This document shows positions 15,704 to 23,954 of a stretch of 64,000 bases of DNA, piece by piece. A model generated the notes under the pieces. That model saw only the letters and a program-made list of their open reading frames with translations. It had not been told where the DNA came from and did not search any database. Positions within the stretch are counted from its first letter, which is position 1. Each line of letters opens with the position of its first letter. Source of the DNA: an uncultured SAR86 cluster bacterium (lineage in GTDB: Bacteria; Pseudomonadota; Gammaproteobacteria; Magnimaribacterales; D2472); the NCBI GenBank assembly GCA_902622845.1, contig CACNRI010000002.1, forward strand, positions 1 to 64,000. The letters run 5' to 3'. The position numbers and the translations under genes are program-made.

Positions 15704-18484
15704 ATGTCAATGAAAAAAATATTATTATCACTATTAGTCCTTGTTTCATACTCATTCGTTAGTATAGAAACAATTGCCTTTACAGATGAAGATCTTGCAG
15801 AAATTAATGAAAACCTTGAAGGATTGTCAGTTGATGAGCTTCTCGAAAGAAGAGATTTTTTAATTGCCCAGCTTGAGATAGACGAAGAAGACTGTGCTGG
15901 TGTTTTAGGTGGAACTGCAATCATTGATGAAGAAGGCAATTGTAATGAAGATCCAACTGAAGAGAAAGAAGATTCTAATGAAGAAAGTGTTGACTCCGGT
16001 ACTCCTGCAAAACCATCAATTCTTGCTGAAATATCAATTATTGAGGCTATGTTAGGTGTTTTAGGTATTGCTGTAATAGATAATGCTCTGTCAGATGATG
16101 ATAAAGATACTTTGGCACCTGTTATTACAATACTTGGTGATAACCCTGCAACAGTTGAGCTCGGTACTGCATATACTGATGCTGGTGCAACAGCAACTGA
16201 TAACTCTGGATCAGCAGTTGTCACCTCATCCGGAACAGTAGATACTAACACTGTTGGTTCATACACAATCACTTATACTGCAACTGATGCATCTGGTAAT
16301 AGTTCTTCTGCAACAAGAACAGTTAATGTTGTCGATACTACAGCTCCTGTCATCACTGTTACCGGAGATAACCCTGCAACAGTTGAACTCGGGACTGCAT
16401 ATACTGATGCTGGTGCAACAGCCACTGATGCTTCAGGCACAGTTTCTGTGACTTCATCCGGCACAGTTGACACTAATACGCTAGGATCATATACCATTAC
16501 TTATACATCAACAGATGCTTCGGGAAATACTGGAACAGCAGCTAGAACAGTCAATGTTGTTGATACCACTCCTCCTGTTATAACAATACTGGGTGATAAT
16601 CCTGCTACGCTAGAGCTTGGCGATACTTATGTTGATGGGAATGCTACTGCAACAGATCTTTCTGGCGCAATTGAAGTTTCTGCTTCTGACGACATCGATC
16701 CTGATGCTGTCGGAACATACACAGTCACCTATACTGCTACCGATTCTTCTGGAAACACAGCTGTAGCAACAAGAACAGTAAATGTTGTTGATACTACGGC
16801 ACCTGTTTTCACTTCTGTTGGCACTTACTCAGTTGATGAGAATACATTAACAATAGGTGTAGCATCAGCAACTGACTTAGCTGGTGTAACAATTACCGCT
16901 GCGGATGGTGGAAGTAGGTTTACTTTTGCTGAATCAGAAAACTCATCGTCCTCTCCCGCAACTCTTCTCATAAGACAAGATGCAGCTAATCAAGGCTATA
17001 ACGATTTCGAAACATATCAATCATGGGGTTGCCCAACAGGTTATGAGGCAAATGGTTACAGAATTAGAGCTACAGACCCTAGTGGTAACTCAACTGACCA
17101 GAATATTTGTATTCAAATCAATAACATTAATGATGTTGAACCAGTTGTAACATCACCTGGTGGATTTACAGCTGATGAAAATCAGCTTGAGATTGGAACA
17201 GTTACTGCTATTGATGGAGATGGCGGGCTTACTGATGTTACTTTCTCGCTTGATGATAATGATGCTGGTAATGACGCATCTAATGTAACAATAGATGAAA
17301 ATACTGGAGTACTTAGTTTTATAACTGCGCCAGATTATGAAAGTGTCACATCTTATACTTTCACAGTTGTGGCATTTGATGGTCTCTTTTATGCAAGACC
17401 AGTAACAACTATTACTATTAATGACGTAAATGAAGCGCCATCAATAACTTCTGATGCAGCATTCACTGCTCCTGAAAACCAGACAGCTATTGGAACTGTT
17501 ACTGCTACCGATCCAGAGAGCGATACATTGACATTCTCTGTATCTGGATCTGATTTAGCCATTGATGCATCCACCGGTGTACTTACTTTTGTAAGTGCTC
17601 CTGATTTTGAAACAACAACTTCTGTAACAGCAACAGTTACTGTTAGTGATGGAACATTAACTGATACCCAAGAAGTAACAGTTACAGTTACAGATGTTAA
17701 TGAAGCGCCTACTATTACCTCGGCATCTTCATTTAGCGTTGATGAAAATGAAACTTCAGTAGGTCAACTTACTGCAACAGATCCTGACGGTGATGAAGTA
17801 TCATTTAGTCTAGCAGGAACCGATGCGGCTAGCTTTACTTTAAATAGCCCATTAGCTTTTGCTACTGCTCCTGATTTTGAGTCAGGTAAAACTAGTTATT
17901 CGCTTACCATTGTTGCAAGTGACGGAACTAACTCAGTAGAGCAAGAGGTTACAATTTCTGTTAATAACTTAAACGATAATGCTCCAGTTGTTTCATCATC
18001 TGATTCAATAACAGTGCCGGAAGGTGCAACATCCTTAACCACTCTTACTGCAACTGATGCAGATGGTGACGATGTAACTTTTTCTCTCGGAGGAACTGAT
18101 GCGTCAAGCTTTACATTGGATTCTTCTGGAGCCTTCTCATTCTCTTCTGCAGCAGACTTTGAAAACCCAACCGATGCAGATGCTAATAATGTTTATGAGG
18201 TAACAATTACGGCCAGTGATGGTGTAAACTCGGGCTCACAAGATTTAACTATTACTGTTACTAATGATGAATCTGATGATGACGACTCAGGTACAGGCAC
18301 AAGCACAGGCACAAGCACAGGCACAAGTACTGGAACAAGTACAGGTACTGGAACAGGCACTGGCACTGGAACTGGAACAGGTACTGGAACAAGTACAGGT
18401 ACTGGAACAGGAACAGGAACAGGTACAGGTACTGGAACCGGAACCGGAACTGGAACTGGAACAGGTACAGGTACAAGCACTTAA
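15704..18484 (+). CDS. Secreted Ig-like/cadherin-repeat surface protein with Thr-Gly tail
   Basis: 926 residues from ATG 15704, chosen because GAGGAG lies just upstream and MSMKKILLSLLVLVSYSFVS is a good signal peptide. An acidic region with a Cys pair and a hydrophobic helix (ISIIEAMLGVLGIAVID) is followed by three DUF5011/HYR-type Ig-like repeats of about 75 residues, each opening APVIT.LGDNPAT and closing ATRTVNVVDTT. Five cadherin-like repeats follow with DxNE and ATDxDGD calcium-binding motifs. The last 64 residues are almost pure Thr-Gly with some Ser. No membrane anchor or sorting domain follows. Probably a calcium-stiffened adhesin or surface stalk; export route and partner are unknown. 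Confidence 0.85.
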   Translation: MSMKKILLSLLVLVSYSFVSIETIAFTDEDLAEINENLEGLSVDELLERRDFLIAQLEIDEEDCAGVLGGTAIIDEEGNCNEDPTEEKEDSNEESVDSGTPAKPSILAEISIIEAMLGVLGIAVIDNALSDDDKDTLAPVITILGDNPATVELGTAYTDAGATATDNSGSAVVTSSGTVDTNTVGSYTITYTATDASGNSSSATRTVNVVDTTAPVITVTGDNPATVELGTAYTDAGATATDASGTVSVTSSGTVDTNTLGSYTITYTSTDASGNTGTAARTVNVVDTTPPVITILGDNPATLELGDTYVDGNATATDLSGAIEVSASDDIDPDAVGTYTVTYTATDSSGNTAVATRTVNVVDTTAPVFTSVGTYSVDENTLTIGVASATDLAGVTITAADGGSRFTFAESENSSSSPATLLIRQDAANQGYNDFETYQSWGCPTGYEANGYRIRATDPSGNSTDQNICIQINNINDVEPVVTSPGGFTADENQLEIGTVTAIDGDGGLTDVTFSLDDNDAGNDASNVTIDENTGVLSFITAPDYESVTSYTFTVVAFDGLFYARPVTTITINDVNEAPSITSDAAFTAPENQTAIGTVTATDPESDTLTFSVSGSDLAIDASTGVLTFVSAPDFETTTSVTATVTVSDGTLTDTQEVTVTVTDVNEAPTITSASSFSVDENETSVGQLTATDPDGDEVSFSLAGTDAASFTLNSPLAFATAPDFESGKTSYSLTIVASDGTNSVEQEVTISVNNLNDNAPVVSSSDSITVPEGATSLTTLTATDADGDDVTFSLGGTDASSFTLDSSGAFSFSSAADFENPTDADANNVYEVTITASDGVNSGSQDLTITVTNDESDDDDSGTGTSTGTSTGTSTGTSTGTGTGTGTGTGTGTGTSTGTGTGTGTGTGTGTGTGTGTGTGTGTST
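18289..18481 (+). repeat. Hexanucleotide-period repeat encoding a Thr-Gly/Thr-Ser tail
   Basis: About 193 bases built from ACN GGN and ACN AGY codon pairs (period 6), encoding about 64 residues of TG with interspersed TS, ending one codon before the stop. Threonine and glycine codons vary (ACA/ACT/ACC, GGA/GGT/GGC), so the repeat is imperfect at DNA level and may be old. Loss or gain of six-base units would keep the frame and only change tail length. All six frames stay open across it, so long opposite-strand Val-Pro frames here are artefacts. Confidence 0.9.
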
Positions 18485-18760
18485 TTGAGTTCTGTTACTA
18501 AGAAGGACTTAGCAAAAGGAATATCAAAAAAATTAGGGCTATCTCAAAAAGATAGCCTTTTTTTTGTATCTGAGTTCTTTGGTTTTATATCTAAGCATTA
18601 TGATGAGAGCATAAATATCCAGAGATTTGGGACTTTTTTGGAAAGAAAAACTCCAAAAAGAGTTGGAAGGAATCCCAAAACAAAAGAAGAATTTATTATT
18701 AAAGAGAGACAAAGAATATCTTTTATGCCTTCATCAGATTTTAAGAAGAGCATTAATTAA
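18485..18760 (+). CDS. ihfA: Integration host factor alpha / HU-family DNA-binding protein
   Basis: 91 residues. VTKKDLAKGISKKLGLSQKD opens the helical body and RFGTFLERKTPKRVGRNPKT with the Asn-Pro intercalating tip forms the DNA-bending arm. It should form a heterodimer with IhfB and bend DNA at specific sites. Position downstream of pheT supports IHF alpha over HU, although two surface-protein genes now intervene. The start is TTG 18485, immediately after the TAA of the repeat protein, with only a weak AGGT upstream, so translation probably depends on coupling. A perfect terminator-like hairpin lies in codons 18-27. Confidence 0.9.
   Translation: MSSVTKKDLAKGISKKLGLSQKDSLFFVSEFFGFISKHYDESINIQRFGTFLERKTPKRVGRNPKTKEEFIIKERQRISFMPSSDFKKSIN
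18537..18565 (+). terminator. Intrinsic-terminator hairpin inside ihfA, likely bidirectional
   Basis: GGCTATCT (18537-18544), loop CAAAA, AGATAGCC (18550-18557), then eight T (18558-18565): a perfect 8-base stem and U-tract, all within ihfA coding sequence. On the minus strand the same stem is followed, after four bases, by seven T (from 18530 downwards), so it could also stop the tRNA-Pro transcript that runs antisense into ihfA. On the plus strand a translating ribosome would melt it, so it may act as a translation-sensitive attenuator. Confidence 0.65.
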
Positions 18761-18762
18761 TT

Positions 18763-18839
18763 TGGTCGGGATGGCCGGATTTGAACCGACGACCACCACA
18801 CCCCCAGTGTGGTGCGCTACCAGGCTGCGCTACATCCCG
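18763..18839 (-). tRNA. tRNA-Pro (anticodon GGG)
   Basis: 77 bases with encoded CCA. Acceptor stem CGGGATG pairs perfectly with CATCCCG, including the C1-G72 pair typical of bacterial tRNA-Pro. The D-arm reads GTAGCGCAGCCTGGTAGCGC, anticodon stem CCACA/TGTGG closes the loop CTGGGGG with anticodon GGG, and the T-arm carries GGTTCGAATCC. The 3' end lies two bases from the ihfA stop on the opposite strand. Confidence 0.97.
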
Positions 18840-18846
18840 TAAATAT

Positions 18847-18852
18847 ATTATA
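18847..18852 (-). promoter_or_regulatory. -10 element for tRNA-Pro
   Basis: A consensus TATAAT on the minus strand ends seven bases before the mature tRNA 5' end, where transcription would begin. No convincing -35 was seen. Confidence 0.5.
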
Positions 18853-18882
18853 TTTCAAAATTTTAGTTTTGATCTATTGATA

Positions 18883-18888
18883 TATAAT
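18883..18888 (+). promoter_or_regulatory. -10 element for the carboxylesterase pair
   Basis: TATAAT on the plus strand, about 20 bases before ATG 18909, with AAAGGA at 18898-18903 as ribosome site. The -35 region is weak. Confidence 0.5.
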
Positions 18889-18908
18889 GAGAAGCTTAAA
18901 GGAAAATA

Positions 18909-20402
18909 ATGAGTCTAGTGCAATGCAATGCTGGTCAATTTGAGGGCATTTTTCAAGATGACTGTCATCAATTTTTTGGTATCCCATATGCGAAATATGA
19001 ACAAAGATGGTGTGAATCTAATCTTATTGAACAAGAGATAAATCTCAAAACCATGCAAAAAGGTGATTCAGCTCCTCAAACAAGATCTGATGATCATAGT
19101 CAATCAGGAACAAGTTTTTTTCAAGATAATTCATTATCAAAACAATCTGAAGATTGTTTAACTCTAAATATTTGTTCAAATGATATTAATGCTGAAAATC
19201 CAGTAATGATTTGGATACATGGAGGCGCTTTAGTAACTGGTGGTTCTAGCAGCATTATGTATGACTTAAAGCATTTGGCCAAAAGAGGAGTGGTTGCGGT
19301 ATCTATAAATTATAGATTAGGACCGTTTGGATTTTTAAAACTTGATGAGGTTACGGATGGTGAGATCAAATCAACAGGCAATGAAGGACTTATAGATCAG
19401 AGAAATGCAATTAAGTGGGTAAAAGAAAATATTTCCTCCTTTGGAGGCGATCCAAATAATATCACTATTTTTGGTGAGTCAGCAGGTTCATGGAGCTGTA
19501 ATTTACAAATTGCTGCAGGCAATGATGGCTTGTTTAAAAAAGCAATCTGTCAAAGCGGTGGTCTTGATGCGATTGCCTCTGTAGAAAAAGCAAATCTATG
19601 GGCTGAACTCTTTATTGAACAGTTTGAAGAAGATGGACACAAAGTTTCTGATTTAAGATCATGTGAATGGGAGTTGATAATTGATACAGCTAAGAAGTTA
19701 AAACACTCAGCATTGAGCGATGGAAAGAGATGGATCTTTCCTGAAGTAGGCTTTCTTCCAGTTTTAGATAATAGATTTATTAAGGATGATTACTTAGAGA
19801 CATATTCATCTTCAAGTATTCATTTAATTGCTGGGACAACTCTTGATGAATATAAGCTATGGAGCACTTTCCATCCAAGAATAGGTAAAAATGATGAAGG
19901 ATATATCACAAGAAGGTTATCAAAAATGTTTGAATCTAGTAAGTTGCCTGAACTAATTTCTGCTTATAGCGAATATCTTAAAATTAGTGAGCTAGGAGAT
20001 ATTTATTCAGCGATTCTCACGGATATTTGTTTTGGTATTCCAACTCACAATACTCTTCAGAAAAAAGAAGGAAATTCTTATGGATATTTATTTTCAACAC
20101 AAAGCGAAATATTAAGAGGAAAATTAGGATGTTTTCATGCCTCAGAACTTCCATATGTATTTGGTGTTCATTCAAAAAAACCTTATTCAAGTTGGGGCCC
20201 AAAAGAATCAAAAGAAATTTCTGATAACTTTCAAATACCATGGACAAACTTTTCTAAAACAGATGATCCAAGTTTTGGAGATTTCGCATGGAGCAATTAT
20301 AATGATTCGTTCGAATTAGCACTTATTGGTAATAAAGTAAGGGCTTTAAGAAACCCTTTCTTAGAACGATATGAACTTATTGAGAAATATAAAATCTTTT
20401 AA
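18909..20402 (+). CDS. Type-B carboxylesterase, cytoplasmic
   Basis: 497 residues, no signal peptide. Carboxylesterase family (PF00135): EDCLTLNIC, MIWIHGGALVTGGSS (oxyanion hole), YRLGPFGFL, and the nucleophile elbow FGESAGS with Ser191. An acidic residue in GTTLDEYKLW and a His in CFHASELPYVFG would complete the triad. Such enzymes cleave carboxylic esters; the substrate is unknown. It overlaps a second, secreted family member by 32 bases, suggesting a duplicated pair acting on related esters in different compartments. Confidence 0.9.
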   Translation: MSLVQCNAGQFEGIFQDDCHQFFGIPYAKYEQRWCESNLIEQEINLKTMQKGDSAPQTRSDDHSQSGTSFFQDNSLSKQSEDCLTLNICSNDINAENPVMIWIHGGALVTGGSSSIMYDLKHLAKRGVVAVSINYRLGPFGFLKLDEVTDGEIKSTGNEGLIDQRNAIKWVKENISSFGGDPNNITIFGESAGSWSCNLQIAAGNDGLFKKAICQSGGLDAIASVEKANLWAELFIEQFEEDGHKVSDLRSCEWELIIDTAKKLKHSALSDGKRWIFPEVGFLPVLDNRFIKDDYLETYSSSSIHLIAGTTLDEYKLWSTFHPRIGKNDEGYITRRLSKMFESSKLPELISAYSEYLKISELGDIYSAILTDICFGIPTHNTLQKKEGNSYGYLFSTQSEILRGKLGCFHASELPYVFGVHSKKPYSSWGPKESKEISDNFQIPWTNFSKTDDPSFGDFAWSNYNDSFELALIGNKVRALRNPFLERYELIEKYKIF

Positions 20403-22248
20403 ACTTCTTATAGTTATATTTTGTGGAACTGTTGTAGGTATCCCTGAAGAAATTACTAATCCGCAAACTTATGATTATTACCAAGATAAAGGTGATAGTT
20501 TTAACCATATTGGAGCTACAACCTACAAGGGAGATTTTATTCAAACTACATCTGGGAAGGTTCTTTCCCAGAGGACAGAAGGGATTTTGTATTGGGAGGA
20601 TATCCCATTTGCATTACCTCCTTTAGGAAACTTAAGATGGAAGGCGCCAGTAGATTTCGTTGCTGAAGATTTTCACATTAATCCAAAAGAAAATAATTTT
20701 TGTCATCAAGAAATTGGCGGACAAATTCAAGAAATAAATCATGCTGGCTCGGAGGACTGCCTATATCTTGATATTAGAGCGCCTCATGGAAGTAGAGATA
20801 ATTTGCCAGTAATGTTTTGGATACATGGAGGAGGAAATACTTCAGGGCATAAAGATTTTTACAATTTCTCAGAATTGGTAAAAAGGAAAGATGTTATCGT
20901 TGTTTCCCCAAATTATCGTTTAGGACCACTTGGCTTTTTTACTCACCCAGCAATTCAAGATTACCATTCAGGCATAGATAAGACCTCTAATTTTGGAATT
21001 TTAGATCTAGTGCTTGCACTAGAATGGGTTAAAGAGAATATAGCTTCTTTTGGAGGTGATCCTAACAACATTACTATTTTTGGTGAGTCTGCTGGCGGGC
21101 ATAATGTTTTATCGCTTTTAGTAGCTCAGCAGGCTGAAGGTTTATTTCATAAAGCAATTTCCCAATCAGGCTATACAAAATCCTCATCACTACAAAATGC
21201 CTACAAGTCCAAAAATTTTAACGAGGAGGGAATATCTGATAGTTGGACAGTACTAAATAAAATAATTGTGGATAATCAATTAGCAAGTGATCTAAATGAG
21301 GCAAATACATTTCAATCAAATACTAATAAAGATACTCTTAGAAAGATTCTTTATGAGACAAAAGCCCAAGATTTAGTTAATCTTTATGGCGATACTTTTG
21401 AAACTCCTTTGCTTACAAATGATGGCATTGTAATTCCTGAAATTGGTCTTAAGAAAGCTCTTCGTTCTGAGGAATATTTAAATAGAGTTCCAACAATTGC
21501 TGGATCGAATAAAGATGAAATAAAGCTCTGGCTTGGATTTTCAAGATATTTCATAGAAACAAAACAATCCTTTCTATCTAGAGGAATTGGTATACCAACA
21601 GTTGAAATTAAAGATGAAGAAAAATATCAATTTTATAATGAAATTAGATCAAAAGGATGGCAGTTAAGAGGGGTTCAAGAGCCGCTTGAAAATATGTTTA
21701 TTGCAGGAAACGAAGATCTATATGCCTACAGATATGATTGGGATAATTTAAGAGACTTTTTTGTTGGCGACTTCAGTAAGATTATTGGATCTGCTCATGC
21801 ATTAGAAATACCAATGATAAGTGGAGATTTTAGCCTTGCTGAAGAATTTGCTTGGATAATATATCCTCGATCACCGTCTAGACGTTTTGTCTCTAAGAAT
21901 ATGATGAATTTTTGGACTGAGTTTGCAAAAAATGGTGTACCTGGAATATCTTCAAACAATATTCTTTGGAATAAATATAATCCTAGAACAGAAAAGAATA
22001 TTTTTCATATCGATGAAAAGAAAAACCTTAGAATGGACAGTCTTAATTTAAGTATGCAGGAATTAGTGAATGAAATATTATCTTCGCAAATAATTGATAA
22101 GGAAGAAAAATGCATACTTTTATATGAAACTACAAACTATATTGGCGACAACTCTTTTGATGAATTTGTAAAAGATATAAATTTTAATTGCTCCAGAGAT
22201 GAGGCGCTAAGAATCTCAAAGAAAAATTCAGAAACAATTAATTTTTAA
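20371..22248 (+). CDS. Type-B carboxylesterase, exported
   Basis: 625 residues. Residues 1-24 form a hydrophobic signal sequence (SFKLLIVIFCGTVVG). The core has PFALPPLGNLRWKAP, EDCLYLDIRAP, MFWIHGGGNTSG, YRLGPLGFF and FGESAGGHN with nucleophile Ser240. SNKDEIKLW carries the probable acid and SAHALEIPMISG the His. It is longer than its neighbour through N- and C-terminal additions. The start lies inside the end of the previous gene. It probably hydrolyses esters in the periplasm or at the surface. The 3' end overlaps the convergent TerB-like gene by 11 bases. Confidence 0.88.
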   Translation: MNLLRNIKSFKLLIVIFCGTVVGIPEEITNPQTYDYYQDKGDSFNHIGATTYKGDFIQTTSGKVLSQRTEGILYWEDIPFALPPLGNLRWKAPVDFVAEDFHINPKENNFCHQEIGGQIQEINHAGSEDCLYLDIRAPHGSRDNLPVMFWIHGGGNTSGHKDFYNFSELVKRKDVIVVSPNYRLGPLGFFTHPAIQDYHSGIDKTSNFGILDLVLALEWVKENIASFGGDPNNITIFGESAGGHNVLSLLVAQQAEGLFHKAISQSGYTKSSSLQNAYKSKNFNEEGISDSWTVLNKIIVDNQLASDLNEANTFQSNTNKDTLRKILYETKAQDLVNLYGDTFETPLLTNDGIVIPEIGLKKALRSEEYLNRVPTIAGSNKDEIKLWLGFSRYFIETKQSFLSRGIGIPTVEIKDEEKYQFYNEIRSKGWQLRGVQEPLENMFIAGNEDLYAYRYDWDNLRDFFVGDFSKIIGSAHALEIPMISGDFSLAEEFAWIIYPRSPSRRFVSKNMMNFWTEFAKNGVPGISSNNILWNKYNPRTEKNIFHIDEKKNLRMDSLNLSMQELVNEILSSQIIDKEEKCILLYETTNYIGDNSFDEFVKDINFNCSRDEALRISKKNSETINF

Positions 22249-22660
22249 ATTCCTCTTTTGTTTGAAGCACTATTGATGGTTTGATGCCTAACATCTCTGC
22301 AGATCTTTTTATAATTCTCTCTTCATCAACATCAAGAACTTGATCTGCATAGGCTATTTCCCAAAGCATTCTTAAAACTTCTATTCTCTCCTTTTTATCC
22401 AAGTTTTTATTGATGTCATGAATGATGTCATAAAAGGAAACCCTGTTCTTGCCTTCTTGTTGAATAACTTCAAAGATTTCATTTTCCGTTAAGATACTTA
22501 AATCAATAGACTCTTTAATTTTTTCTAGAATTAAGTCTCTCTCACGGACATCAATATCATTATCTGCATTTGCAACCTCAAATGCTAAACATAATGCAAT
22601 CAATTTTATATTCTTTGGCTTTTCCTTCTCTTCCTTTTTCTTTTTAAAAAAACTAAACAT
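22238..22660 (-). CDS. TerB-like protein
   Basis: 140 residues from ATG 22660 (MFSFFKKKK), preferred because AAGGAG lies upstream; a frame seven codons longer exists. After a Lys/Glu-rich leader, two helical halves repeat the pattern ALCLAFEVANADNDIDVRER and LRMLWEIAYADQVLDVDEER, the paired acidic motifs of the TerB tellurite-resistance fold. Single TerB-domain proteins are common in proteobacteria and of uncertain function; metal binding or a link to envelope stress is possible. It overlaps the end of the WecA-like gene by eight bases. Confidence 0.75.
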   Translation of the reverse strand: MFSFFKKKKEEKEKPKNIKLIALCLAFEVANADNDIDVRERDLILEKIKESIDLSILTENEIFEVIQQEGKNRVSFYDIIHDINKNLDKKERIEVLRMLWEIAYADQVLDVDEERIIKRSAEMLGIKPSIVLQTKEEFKN

Positions 22661-23954
22661 TTTCTGATAATCTCCTTGCAATGAGATAGTAGGATAATGA
22701 AAAGATTATAAACGCATAAAATGAGTAGTAGCTTTGATCAAGATAATTTTTTTCAAAAAAAAGACCAACGTAAGCTAAAAAGCCTGATAACAGAATAAGA
22801 ACGATAAAGGTAGCTTCAGCTGAGATATTTTTGTTAATCATTTTATGGTGAATATGATCTCGGTGAGAGTTAAGAACCTTAAGCTTATTAAGGACTCTTG
22901 AAAAAATAACTCCAACAGCATCAACAAAAGGAATTGCAACAAGCCATAACGCAGTCACTGGTGAAATCACAGCATTTTCTATGCTACTAAAGTAAATAAG
23001 AACCCATGCACATAGAAATCCCAAAGCATTTGATCCATTATCCCCAAGAAATACTGTTCTATCGCCTAAAATTCCGAGGTTATACATCAAAAAACCAAAA
23101 ATTGAGCCCACAGGTAAAATAAGTGGAAAAAGGCTTGGGATACTATCAGCATTAATTATATAAATGATAGACATAAAACATATCAAACACATCGTTGCAC
23201 ATAATCCATTAATACCATCAATCATATTAAAAGCATTCATAATTCCAACTACACAAAATATAGTGAAAGGTATGCCAAATAAACCGAGACTAATTTCTCC
23301 AAATCCAAAAAGATTTCCTAAATTATTTATGTACATATCACTAACAAATATTAAACCACCAACACATACACTTTGAAGGAAAAGCTTAGTCAATGCTTTG
23401 AGGCCCCAAAGGTCATCAATAACCATTACAAATTGAACTAATAAAGTGAATAGAAACAACCCGAGGCTAAAATTCGTAATTCTAATTTGGTTTTCTGATC
23501 CTTCCTCTAAGACCATATATGAATCATTCCTTAGTGAGTTTTGATCCACATAAACTCTGTAAAGTCTTATTTCTCCATTTGGTAATGTAATAGTAAAGCT
23601 TGTATCATCAAACCTTTGAATTTTTACTTCTGTGCCATTATCAAGCTCATAAGAGTAAGAGTTGACAGTAGAATTTTCTTCTATTTGATTAGAATTAATA
23701 AATTTTTCAGTGGATATATCTAAATCATAATCTGAATCTGTAAATGCAAAAAGAAAAAGACCACTGAAAATAATACCAATACTGATTGCAATACCTCCTG
23801 TTGCTGGTGTTTTTTTGTGATGAAATTTTCTTTGGTCATTAGGAGTATCAATTAAGAAATTATATTTGATCGAAATTTGTCTTAAAATTGCATTTGATAC
23901 TAGTGAGGCAAAAAAGCTCAAAAAGAATAATGCTGCTGGTATAATTTTAATCAT
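22653..23954 (-). CDS. Polyprenyl-phosphate sugar-1-phosphate transferase (WecA/MraY family) with an inserted loop
   Basis: 433 residues against about 360 for WecA. Family motifs are intact: NFLIDTPNDQRKFHHKKTPATGG at the N-terminus, MVIDDLWGL (Asp180-Asp181), NAFNMIDGINGL (Asp246), FLGDNGSNALGF and the HIHH of SHRDHIHH. It should attach a sugar-1-phosphate, probably an N-acetylhexosamine, to undecaprenyl phosphate to start O-antigen or capsule synthesis at the inner membrane. Residues 72-163, between membrane helices 2 and 3, are a hydrophilic beta-rich insertion (ELDNGTEVKIQRFDDTSF, ITLPNGEIRLYRVYVD) not present in E. coli WecA. Its ATG overlaps the divergent gene's ATG in CATG. Confidence 0.88.
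   Translation of the reverse strand: MIKIIPAALFFLSFFASLVSNAILRQISIKYNFLIDTPNDQRKFHHKKTPATGGIAISIGIIFSGLFLFAFTDSDYDLDISTEKFINSNQIEENSTVNSYSYELDNGTEVKIQRFDDTSFTITLPNGEIRLYRVYVDQNSLRNDSYMVLEEGSENQIRITNFSLGLFLFTLLVQFVMVIDDLWGLKALTKLFLQSVCVGGLIFVSDMYINNLGNLFGFGEISLGLFGIPFTIFCVVGIMNAFNMIDGINGLCATMCLICFMSIIYIINADSIPSLFPLILPVGSIFGFLMYNLGILGDRTVFLGDNGSNALGFLCAWVLIYFSSIENAVISPVTALWLVAIPFVDAVGVIFSRVLNKLKVLNSHRDHIHHKMINKNISAEATFIVLILLSGFLAYVGLFFEKNYLDQSYYSFYAFIIFSLSYYLIARRLSENV

Noticed and set aside
15685-16272. 195-codon minus-strand frame antisense to the repeat protein
   Set aside because: It arises from the biased codon use of the Ser/Thr/Asp-rich gene on the plus strand, which has a signal peptide and recognised domains.
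16137-16570. Direct DNA repeats as a possible CRISPR or mobile element
   Set aside because: The repeats are about 230 bases, in frame, and encode consecutive Ig-like domains; they are protein-domain duplications.
18193-18480. Long opposite-strand frames with Val-Pro repeats (and further frames rich in Gln-Val) over the Thr-Gly repeat
   Set aside because: The six-base repeat has no stop in any frame; these are shadows of the Thr-Gly tail and have no ribosome site or family.
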